A stretch of 6,743 nt of DNA from Pontiella sp. GTDB lineage: Bacteria; Verrucomicrobiota; Kiritimatiellia; Kiritimatiellales; Pontiellaceae. Location of the stretch: NCBI GenBank assembly GCA_029935255.1, contig JAOZKS010000122.1:1-6743 (forward strand), given 5' to 3'. How positions within the stretch are numbered: the stretch's first letter is position 1; every line of letters begins with the position of its first letter. Below are positions 1-6,539 of the stretch, one piece after another. Both the position numbers and the translations under genes were made by a program. The notes under the pieces are model-generated. The model was not told where the DNA came from. It did not search any database and saw only the letters and a program-made list of their open reading frames with translations.

Positions 1-2
1 TC

Positions 3-3000
3 GGCAGCCCCTTCGCCGTCATGGATCTGCTCGATGTCGACCCCGCCCTCGCCGAATTCGACAAACTCACCACGCCGCTCGACCAGTTTCAGGAACTCGT
101 CGACGAAACACACCGCCGCAATGCCCGCATCTATCTCGACATGCCCATCAACCACACTGGCTGGGCCTCGCACCTGCAAATCAACCACCCCGAATGGTTC
201 CACCACAACGACGACGGTTCATTCATGTCGCCCGGTGCATGGGGCATCCTTTGGGAAGACCTTTCCAAACTCGACTACTCCCACCGCAGCCTCTGGAAAT
301 ACATGGCCAATGTCTTCCTCTTCTGGTGCCGCAAAGGGGTCGATGGATTCCGGTGCGATGCCGGATACAAAATCCCGTTTGAGGCATGGGAATACATCAT
401 TGCCAAAGTACGCACGGAATATCCCGATACCATATTCATGCTCGAAGGGCTGGGCGGATACAAACACATCACCGAGCACCTGCTGGCTGACTCCGGCATG
501 AACTGGGCCTACTCGGAAATCTTCCAGAATCATGACCAGAACCAAATCGATGCCTACCTGCCCGAATCCATCCACGTTTCCGAATCGAAAGGCAATCTGA
601 TCCACTTTTCCGAAACGCACGACAACGCGCGGCTCGCCGCCACTTCACACACCTTCGCCCGCCTGCGCACCGCCTTCTGCGCGCTCACTTCCCACAACGG
701 CGCCTCCGGCTTCGCCAACGGCGTCGAGTGGTATGCCAAAGAGCAGATCAACGTCCACAACAGCCACTCGATCAACTGGGGTTCCGAATCCAACATGATC
801 GACTTCATCCGCCGCATCCACGCCATCATGGAAATTCATCCCTGCTTCCACGCCGGCGCTTCCGTAAGAATCATCACCAACGGCCATCACAATTCCACCG
901 CCATCCTCCGCACCGATGCCAGCGGCAAACACCAGCTCCTCGTCCTCGCCAACCTGAACCACACCATTGAAGGCCGCGTTGAATGGCACGGAGACTTCAC
1001 GGCATTCGGCACCGACCTGCTCTCCGGAAATCCCGTTCGGCACTGCAACAACAGCTACCCCCTTCAACCCGGCGAAGTCCTCTGCCTCTCCAACGAGCCC
1101 GACTGGATGAATCTTATTTTCCAAACGCTGGAAACCCCCTTCATCGGTTCCGAAAGGAGCGAAGAGCAATGCCTGCGCGCCAAAGCCATGGATCTGTATG
1201 CCCACTTCCAGACCCTGGAAAATTTCGACCTGGCCCGCTTTACTGCGAATCCGCGGACGCTATGCATGGAACTTGCGGGCGGCACCCCCGTCGTCAGCTC
1301 ATGGAACTGGCCGAGCGATACCCGCCGTACCGTCATGCTTCCTCCCGGTCACTTTCTCCTCATTCAGGCCGACTGCGGTTTTATTGCCGAACTTTCCGAT
1401 GGAAGCAAAGAAACCCTTGCCCATGAAAAATCGCTCATTCAGGCCAATGGAAAATCCTTCGCCCTGTTTCATCCACTGGAAACCCCGAATACCCATCAGA
1501 ACCTAGCCCTCAGAATCACGGCATTCGAGGCCGATGGAATTCAGCATTCCGAAACGCCCATCATGCAATTATGCGAAGAAAAAAACGCCCTGATATCCAC
1601 GACCTTCCGAGCGGGAGAAATCCACGACCGCAACCGGTATGCGGTCTGCACAAATCATCATGGCGCACTATCGCAAGTACGCATCGGCTGGGCGAAACTG
1701 CGTAGCAAATACGACGGCCTGCTCTCCGCCAACCTCGACCCCAACGTCCCCGTCGACCGCCACACGCTATTCACCCGCTGCCGCGCATGGATCGTCTGCC
1801 GAGACTACTCCAACGAACTCTCCCTCCACTGCCAAAAACGATTCTCCGTCGCCGACGACGGCACGGTAATCTGGAGTTTTGCCGTTCCGGTCGGCGAAGG
1901 CCGGCTCATCCCGTTCAAAGCCGCATTGCACTTGCATCCCGACACCAATGCCATCCAAATTAATTTTCTCCGGGAAGAGGCAGGAACCGACCCCGAACAT
2001 CTGGCCGACCACCAGCCCGTCACCCTCATCCTTCGCCCCGACATTGAAGACCGCTGCAACCATGAAGTCACCAAAGCGCATGCCGGCCCGGAAGCTCACT
2101 GGCCCAATGCCGTTCAAAGCATGAAAGACGGATTCACATTCGAACCGGCCCACGACCGAAAACTCCATATCGAACTCAAGGGCAGCAAATTCCATCCCGA
2201 ACCGGAGTGGCACTACATGGTCGATCACCCGGTCGACCAGGCCCGCGGCATCGATGGCTCCTCCGATCTATTCAGCCCCGGCTACTTCAAGATTGATTTG
2301 CTCGGCAATGAATCCGCCAACTTGACCGCAGGAACAGGAGCCCTCCCAGAATTCAAACGGCCCCTAACTGCTGAACCAATCCCTAAATCCATTTCCATCG
2401 AGCAGGCGATGAAGATTTCCATGGAGCAGTTCATCGTGAAGCGGGATGAATTCCAAACGGTCATTGCAGGCTACCCGTGGTTTCTCGACTGGGGACGCGA
2501 CACACTGATTTGCCTGCGCGGCATCATTGCCGCCGGCCTGTTGGAGCAGTCGCAGAACATTCTGCTCCAATTCGCCAAGTTCGAAAAAGGCGGCACGATC
2601 CCCAACATGATTCGCGGAAACGATGACAACAACCGGGAAACCTCCGATGCTCCACTTTGGCTGTTCGTGGCCTGCGACGAACTGATGACCGCGCAAGGAA
2701 ACAAAAAACTCCTGAAAGCAGACTGCGGCGGACGCACCCTGAAGGAAGTCCTCATTTCACTTGCCACCGGCCTCATCAACGGAACCGAAAACGGGATTGC
2801 GTTTGATCACGACTCCGGACTGATCTTCAGCCCCTCCCACTTCACCTGGATGGACACCAACTATCCCGCAGGCACGCCGAGACAAGGCTACCCCATCGAA
2901 ATCCAGTCGCTCTGGCACTATGCGCTGAACATGCTTTCCATGATCGATGACGCCCCGGAATGGGCGGACTTTGCCGCACAAGTTGAAACATCCATCCGCG

Positions 3001-3596
3001 AATTGTATGTGATTGAATCCGGCGACTTCACCTATCTCGCCGACTGCCTTGCGGCATCGCCCGGAACTGCGGCCCGCGATGCGGAGCTGGACGATGCACT
3101 GCGATCGAATCAACTCCTGGCGGTGACCCTCGGAGCAGTGAAGGAACCTGGGCTTTGTAAAAAAATTATTGAAGCGTGCGAACAACTTTTGATCCCCGGC
3201 GCACTCCGCAGCCTGGCCGACCGCCCTGTGAACCGACCCGCTCCAGTCCATCATGACGGCCACCTGCTGAATGATCCGCAAAACCCCTATTGGGGAAATT
3301 ATACGGGCAATGAAGACACCCGCCGCAAACCGGCCTACCACAATGGCACAGCATGGACATGGCCCTTTCCGTCCTACGCCGAAGCACTCGTAATGATCTA
3401 CGGCGAAAAAGCACGCGGCACCGCTCTCTCCATTCTGGCCAGCGCATCGGATGTCATCAATCATGGTTGCCTACGGCAGTCACCGGAGGTGATCGACGGC
3501 AACACGCCCCATGTCCAGCGCGGTTGCGGTGCTCAGGCATGGGGCGTTACGGAACTCTACCGGGTGGTGAAGCAGCTTAACGACGGCGCGGCTTGA
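3..3596 (+). CDS. Bifunctional glycogen-debranching protein, GH13 plus GH133 fusion (5' end missing)
   Basis: This gene encodes a cytoplasmic enzyme predicted to trim branched glycogen. The frame is open to the left edge and reads GSPFAV before the Met at 21, a segment typical of GH13 barrels, so the true start lies upstream. Residues below are counted from that Met. The GH13 part (to about 355) keeps its motifs: DMPINH at 40-45, nucleophile D113 in GFRCDA, acid E142 in MLEGLGG, and H200-D201. A beta-rich stretch of unclear class follows (about 361-537). A GDE_N-like domain runs from about 538 (the YDGLL motif stands for the usual RYHGLL). The GH133 domain runs from about 795 to 1191, with DWGRD at 823-827, probable acid D876 in SDAPLW and probable base E1156 in SPEVIDG. 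By family knowledge, GH133 cleaves alpha-1,6 glucose stubs. The GH13 half may be a 4-alpha-glucanotransferase or an amylase; this is inferred. The 3' end overlaps the convergent phosphatase gene by 20 bp. Confidence 0.92.
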   Translation, partial: GSPFAVMDLLDVDPALAEFDKLTTPLDQFQELVDETHRRNARIYLDMPINHTGWASHLQINHPEWFHHNDDGSFMSPGAWGILWEDLSKLDYSHRSLWKYMANVFLFWCRKGVDGFRCDAGYKIPFEAWEYIIAKVRTEYPDTIFMLEGLGGYKHITEHLLADSGMNWAYSEIFQNHDQNQIDAYLPESIHVSESKGNLIHFSETHDNARLAATSHTFARLRTAFCALTSHNGASGFANGVEWYAKEQINVHNSHSINWGSESNMIDFIRRIHAIMEIHPCFHAGASVRIITNGHHNSTAILRTDASGKHQLLVLANLNHTIEGRVEWHGDFTAFGTDLLSGNPVRHCNNSYPLQPGEVLCLSNEPDWMNLIFQTLETPFIGSERSEEQCLRAKAMDLYAHFQTLENFDLARFTANPRTLCMELAGGTPVVSSWNWPSDTRRTVMLPPGHFLLIQADCGFIAELSDGSKETLAHEKSLIQANGKSFALFHPLETPNTHQNLALRITAFEADGIQHSETPIMQLCEEKNALISTTFRAGEIHDRNRYAVCTNHHGALSQVRIGWAKLRSKYDGLLSANLDPNVPVDRHTLFTRCRAWIVCRDYSNELSLHCQKRFSVADDGTVIWSFAVPVGEGRLIPFKAALHLHPDTNAIQINFLREEAGTDPEHLADHQPVTLILRPDIEDRCNHEVTKAHAGPEAHWPNAVQSMKDGFTFEPAHDRKLHIELKGSKFHPEPEWHYMVDHPVDQARGIDGSSDLFSPGYFKIDLLGNESANLTAGTGALPEFKRPLTAEPIPKSISIEQAMKISMEQFIVKRDEFQTVIAGYPWFLDWGRDTLICLRGIIAAGLLEQSQNILLQFAKFEKGGTIPNMIRGNDDNNRETSDAPLWLFVACDELMTAQGNKKLLKADCGGRTLKEVLISLATGLINGTENGIAFDHDSGLIFSPSHFTWMDTNYPAGTPRQGYPIEIQSLWHYALNMLSMIDDAPEWADFAAQVETSIRELYVIESGDFTYLADCLAASPGTAARDAELDDALRSNQLLAVTLGAVKEPGLCKKIIEACEQLLIPGALRSLADRPVNRPAPVHHDGHLLNDPQNPYWGNYTGNEDTRRKPAYHNGTAWTWPFPSYAEALVMIYGEKARGTALSILASASDVINHGCLRQSPEVIDGNTPHVQRGCGAQAWGVTELYRVVKQLNDGAA

Positions 3597-4830
3597 ACTC
3601 GGCGGAATCGACCACTTCGCCGGTGCTGAGGACGGTTGAATAGTTGATGGATTTCGGGGTGATTTCGAGCATCATGATATGGTCGCCTTTAGAAGCAAAG
3701 GCCTGCTCCCCCTGAATAAACCATCGATCCGTTTTGGGATCGCGCTGCGGCGCACCATATCCGCCCTCTCCCAGATAAACGACCCCATCGGCGGATTCCT
3801 TTTCGCCACGGATCGGCACGGTGCGTTTAATGCAGTGACCGTCGGATTCGAGAGCAAGATCGAGGTTGAACTCCTCAAAAACCGGCACCCATGATTCCTT
3901 ATCACCGCCGGGTTCCTTCACCGCAGGATAGAGGGGGCGGTGATAGGCAACCATCTGCCACTGGATTTTTTCCTGTTTCATTTTGCCTAGCGCCTGCTTG
4001 AGGAATTCAAGTTGTTTTTCTTTATCGGGGACTTGTGAGTTTAAAACCAGAATCCCCACCGAGGGGGTCAACGAGCAGAGATAGTACCCCCCCTCTCCGC
4101 CGGGATACCCGTAGGCCTGCAAATACATGGGGTTGTTTGCAAATCCTTCATGGTTTCCTGCCACGGGAATAATGGGAAGCAGTTTCCCTCCGGATGTCGT
4201 CGTGAGCGAATAGGCTTCCAGCCAAGGTTTCCAAAACTTCCGACGAGGCGATCCCGCATAGTCGCCCCCATGAAGCAGCGCAAGAATGGAATCATCCGCC
4301 GCAACCATTTCACTCATTTGTTCGCTGATCTCCCGCGCCACATCGATCCTCGTGCGCGAGTCGCCTGCAAAGATTAGTTTAAACGGCGCTCCATCCTCCG
4401 GCGCGGTTCGGAAGTGGTACTCGCGCCCGGTTCCATCGGGGGTTTTAACGGCGAGATAATAGACGGACCCCGGCTTGAGGTTTTCAAGCATGGCGTGATG
4501 GTAGAAGAGTTCCGGCGCAGGTTCCTCCGGAGGAACAACCGTTCCATCCTTCTTTTTGCGCGGCTTGTTTGGGGGATCTTTGTAAAGCCCTCTTTCGGTT
4601 ACCGAACTGAAGGCGGCATAGCTGCGCTTCTCATCGGTGCGCGAAACGGTATCGTAAACCAAGGCCGATGGAGTATTCGTATTTTCGGAGTCCCAGACCA
4701 CCATGGCTTCGGTTTGCGGGGCTTCCGACCAAACCACACGTATGTTCTGAGCCCATTCAACCGCCATGGAAGATGAACAAACTACCAGCACAAGAAGCGC
4801 TCCTATCGATATTTTTGATCGTATTTTCAT
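3577..4830 (-). CDS. Secreted metallophosphoesterase, purple-acid-phosphatase-like, with N-terminal FN3-like domain
   Basis: This 417-residue protein is predicted to hydrolyse a phosphoester outside the cytoplasm; the substrate is unknown. Residues 1-23 look like a Sec signal peptide: basic KIRSK, a hydrophobic ISIGALLVLVV core, and a likely cut after SMA. Residues 24-143 resemble the FN3-like N-terminal domain of purple acid phosphatases (YHHAMLENLKPGSVYYLAV), interrupted by a Lys/Pro-rich insertion at about 84-107. The catalytic domain (about 150-395) shows GDSR (D157), GGDYAG (D190), GNHE (N226, H227), YHRP (H297) and SDGHCIKRT (D330, H332). Two positions differ from true purple acid phosphatases: the Tyr ligand of GDxxY is G193, and the first His of the final GHxH is D330. 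The ATG has AAAGGA 10 bases upstream. The gene lies antiparallel between glycogen genes, and nothing in the sequence ties it to glycogen. Fold assignment is firm and function is open. Confidence 0.9.
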   Translation of the reverse strand: MKIRSKISIGALLVLVVCSSSMAVEWAQNIRVVWSEAPQTEAMVVWDSENTNTPSALVYDTVSRTDEKRSYAAFSSVTERGLYKDPPNKPRKKKDGTVVPPEEPAPELFYHHAMLENLKPGSVYYLAVKTPDGTGREYHFRTAPEDGAPFKLIFAGDSRTRIDVAREISEQMSEMVAADDSILALLHGGDYAGSPRRKFWKPWLEAYSLTTTSGGKLLPIIPVAGNHEGFANNPMYLQAYGYPGGEGGYYLCSLTPSVGILVLNSQVPDKEKQLEFLKQALGKMKQEKIQWQMVAYHRPLYPAVKEPGGDKESWVPVFEEFNLDLALESDGHCIKRTVPIRGEKESADGVVYLGEGGYGAPQRDPKTDRWFIQGEQAFASKGDHIMMLEITPKSINYSTVLSTGEVVDSAEFKPRRR

Positions 4831-4840
4831 GCGGCGAACA

Positions 4841-4846
4841 TCCTTT
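4841..4846 (-). promoter_or_regulatory. Ribosome-binding site of the phosphatase gene
   Basis: AAAGGA on the - strand lies 10 bases before the ATG whose first base is 4830. It supports that start, which also gives a proper signal peptide. Confidence 0.55.
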
Positions 4847-4857
4847 AAGAAAGTCTC

Positions 4858-4885
4858 TTTATCAAGTCCTTAGCCCAAATTTCAA
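4858..4885 (-). promoter_or_regulatory. Candidate promoter for the phosphatase gene
   Basis: On the - strand, TTGAAA (4885 down to 4880) and GATAAA (4863 down to 4858) are separated by 16 bases. This would start transcription near 4851, just ahead of the AAAGGA ribosome-binding site. A perfect TTGACA also lies further upstream on the same strand (4928 down to 4923) but has no good -10 at 16 to 18 bases. The assignment is weak. Confidence 0.28.
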
Positions 4886-4921
4886 ATCGACCTCTTTTCA
4901 GCACCCTCTGCAACTATGTGC

Positions 4922-4950
4922 TTGTCAATACCCCCTCCGCTTGATTTGAT
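4922..4950 (+). promoter_or_regulatory. Candidate sigma-70-type promoter for glgA-glgB
   Basis: TTGTCA at 4922-4927 (five of six bases match the -35 consensus) is followed, after 17 bases, by TTTGAT at 4945-4950 (four of six match the -10 consensus). Transcription would start near 4957, just ahead of the purine-rich AGGGGA and the ATG at 4983. This start would exclude the in-frame TTG at 4950 as a translation start. The match is modest and housekeeping promoter rules in this group are uncertain. Confidence 0.35.
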
Positions 4951-4964
4951 TGCTTCAACACGAA

Positions 4965-4970
4965 AGGGGA
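4965..4970 (+). promoter_or_regulatory. Purine-rich ribosome-binding candidate deciding the glgA start
   Basis: AGGGGA abuts the in-frame ATG at 4971, too close to serve it, and lies 12 bases before the ATG at 4983, a long but workable distance. This favours the second ATG. The match to AGGAGG is imperfect. Confidence 0.4.
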
Positions 4971-4982
4971 ATGTCCCAAGCC

Positions 4983-6530
4983 ATGGCTACGAAACAAAAA
5001 CAACAGAAGAAAAAAAGTCCTCGCATACTGATCGTCACGCCGGAGATTACCTATCTACCTGACGGAATGGGAAACATGACCAACAGACTTTCGGCCAAAG
5101 CGGGCGGGTTGGCGGATGTATCTGCCTCCCTCGTATCGGCCCTGTATGAACTCGGGGCGGATGTCCATGTGGCACTTCCCCACTACCGCAAAATGTTCCA
5201 TGTCGACATCGGAAGCTTCATCGACGACGAACTGCTGATCTATAAAAGCAAACTTCCGGAAGATCGCATCCATCTCGCCGAAGACCGGATCTTCTACTAT
5301 CAGGATCGTGTCTATAGCAACTCCGACCAACACGACCTCAAAGTTGCTCTGGCCTTCCAACGCGAAGTGATCAACAACATCATACCAACCGTGAAGCCCG
5401 ACCTCATCCACTGCAACGACTGGATGACCGGGCTCATTCCTGCCGAGGCCCGCATGCTCGGCATCCCCACCCTCTTTACCTTCCACAACATCCACACGCT
5501 TAAGGCCACGCTCGCCACCATTGAGGACCGAGGTATCGATGCCGCCGAATTCTGGAGCAACCTCTTTTATAGCTGGCCGCCCTATAACTATGAAGAAAGC
5601 CGCGACAACAACCCCGTCGACCTGCTCTGCAGCGGCATCTTCAGCTCGCACTTCATCAACACCGTCAGCCCGACCTTCATGAAAGAGATCGTCGACAACC
5701 AGCACGCCTTCGTTCCGGAAAACATCCAGTATGAAGTGGCCGGCAAATACCATTCCGGCTGCGCTTCAGGCATCCTCAACTCTCCCGATGCCTCGGCCGA
5801 CCCGGAAACCGACGAATATCTCGTCGAGAACTATGGCATCGCCAATCACCTCGACGCTAAACGCACGAATAAAATCCACTTTCAGGAACGCCTCGGCCTG
5901 GAGATCAACCCCGATGCCCCCCTCTTCTTCTGGCCCTCGCGTCTCGATCCCGTGCAGAAAGGCTGCCAGCTTGTCGCCGATATTCTCTACCAAGTCGTCG
6001 ATCAATATTGGGACGATGGACTTCAAATCGCCTTCGTCGCCAACGGAGCCTACCAGCAAGTGTTCCACGACATCGTCTATCAACACGACCTCTACAAACG
6101 CGTCGGCGTCTGCAACTTCGAGGAAGGCTTGTCGCACATTGGATTCGCCGCCTCCGACTTCCTCTTCATGCCCTCGCTCTTTGAACCCTGCGGCCTGCCC
6201 CAGATGACCAGCGTCATCTACGGCTCCCTGCCCATCGCCCGCGACACCGGAGGGCTCCACGATTCCGTCTTCCACCTGGATATTGAAAACAACACCGGGA
6301 ACGGCTTCCTGTTCGAATCCTACGACTCCGGCGGCCTCGCCTGGGCCATCGACCAAGCCATGGACTTCCATCGCCTTGACGAACACACGCGCGGCACACA
6401 GATCGGACGGATCATGGAAGAAAGCAAAAAGCTCTTCAATCATTCCGTTACTGCGCAGGCCTATATTGACATCTACCAGCAAATGCTCCACCGCCCACTC
6501 GTCGATGAGATTTTTGAAAAAGCAACCTAG
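4983..6530 (+). CDS. glgA: Glycogen synthase, GT5 family (ADP-glucose type)
   Basis: The product is a 515-residue cytoplasmic glycosyltransferase that adds glucose, by family from ADP-glucose, to the non-reducing end of alpha-1,4-glucan. It has the two Rossmann-like halves of GT-B enzymes. N-terminal half: PRILIVTPE at 13-21, the ADP-glucose loop KAGGLADV at 39-46, HCNDW at 143-147 and FHNIH at 167-171. C-terminal half: NTVSPT near 226, GILN at 263, SRLDPVQKG at 319-327 and FEPCGL at 400-405, where E401 and C403 match the conserved Glu and Cys of E. coli GlgA. At 515 residues it is longer than the usual 470-490. It has a Lys-rich tail at 4-11 and about 11 extra residues before the KxGGL loop. 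I chose the ATG at 4983 because the purine-rich AGGGGA lies 12 bases upstream and homology begins just after it. An ATG at 4971 and a TTG at 4950 are in frame but less likely. The branching enzyme gene follows after 9 bases. Confidence 0.93.
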   Translation: MATKQKQQKKKSPRILIVTPEITYLPDGMGNMTNRLSAKAGGLADVSASLVSALYELGADVHVALPHYRKMFHVDIGSFIDDELLIYKSKLPEDRIHLAEDRIFYYQDRVYSNSDQHDLKVALAFQREVINNIIPTVKPDLIHCNDWMTGLIPAEARMLGIPTLFTFHNIHTLKATLATIEDRGIDAAEFWSNLFYSWPPYNYEESRDNNPVDLLCSGIFSSHFINTVSPTFMKEIVDNQHAFVPENIQYEVAGKYHSGCASGILNSPDASADPETDEYLVENYGIANHLDAKRTNKIHFQERLGLEINPDAPLFFWPSRLDPVQKGCQLVADILYQVVDQYWDDGLQIAFVANGAYQQVFHDIVYQHDLYKRVGVCNFEEGLSHIGFAASDFLFMPSLFEPCGLPQMTSVIYGSLPIARDTGGLHDSVFHLDIENNTGNGFLFESYDSGGLAWAIDQAMDFHRLDEHTRGTQIGRIMEESKKLFNHSVTAQAYIDIYQQMLHRPLVDEIFEKAT

Positions 6531-6539
6531 GTTTATTCC

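Larger units (their letters stand above)
4831..4982. other. Divergent intergenic region between phosphatase and glycogen synthase genes
   Basis: This 152-base stretch separates two genes transcribed away from each other, so it should hold both promoters. It is visibly richer in A and T than the flanking genes. It contains a TTGTCAA core whose two strands read TTGTCA (+) and TTGACA (-). I see no convincing hairpin terminator, riboswitch or small gene in it. Confidence 0.8.

Noticed and set aside
21..23. ATG at 21 as the true start of the debranching gene
   Set aside because: The frame is open upstream to the window edge and codes GSPFAV, a conserved GH13 segment. Starting at 21 would also leave the barrel without its first strands.
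645..1205. - strand open frame (186 codons) rich in Gly, Val, Glu and Asp
   Set aside because: It is antisense to the GH13 C-terminal region and has the composition of a C-ending-codon shadow, with no family resemblance.
2757..3464. Long - strand open frame (235 codons) inside the debranching gene
   Set aside because: The + strand here encodes the conserved GH133 catalytic domain. The - strand product has no recognisable motifs and is a codon-bias shadow.
4774..4788. Lipoprotein signal (lipobox) around C18 of the phosphatase
   Set aside because: The residue before the Cys is Val (LVVC), not the Gly, Ala or Ser expected. A plain Sec cut after SMA is more likely.
4950..4952. TTG at 4950 as the glgA start
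   Set aside because: It gives an unconserved LQHERGMSQA extension, has no ribosome-binding site, and lies within the candidate -10 box. ATG at 4983 fits better.
5055..5753. - strand open frame (232 codons) opposite the N-terminal half of glgA
   Set aside because: The + strand carries clear GT5 motifs throughout. The antisense product is again the Val/Asp/Glu/Gly-rich shadow type.
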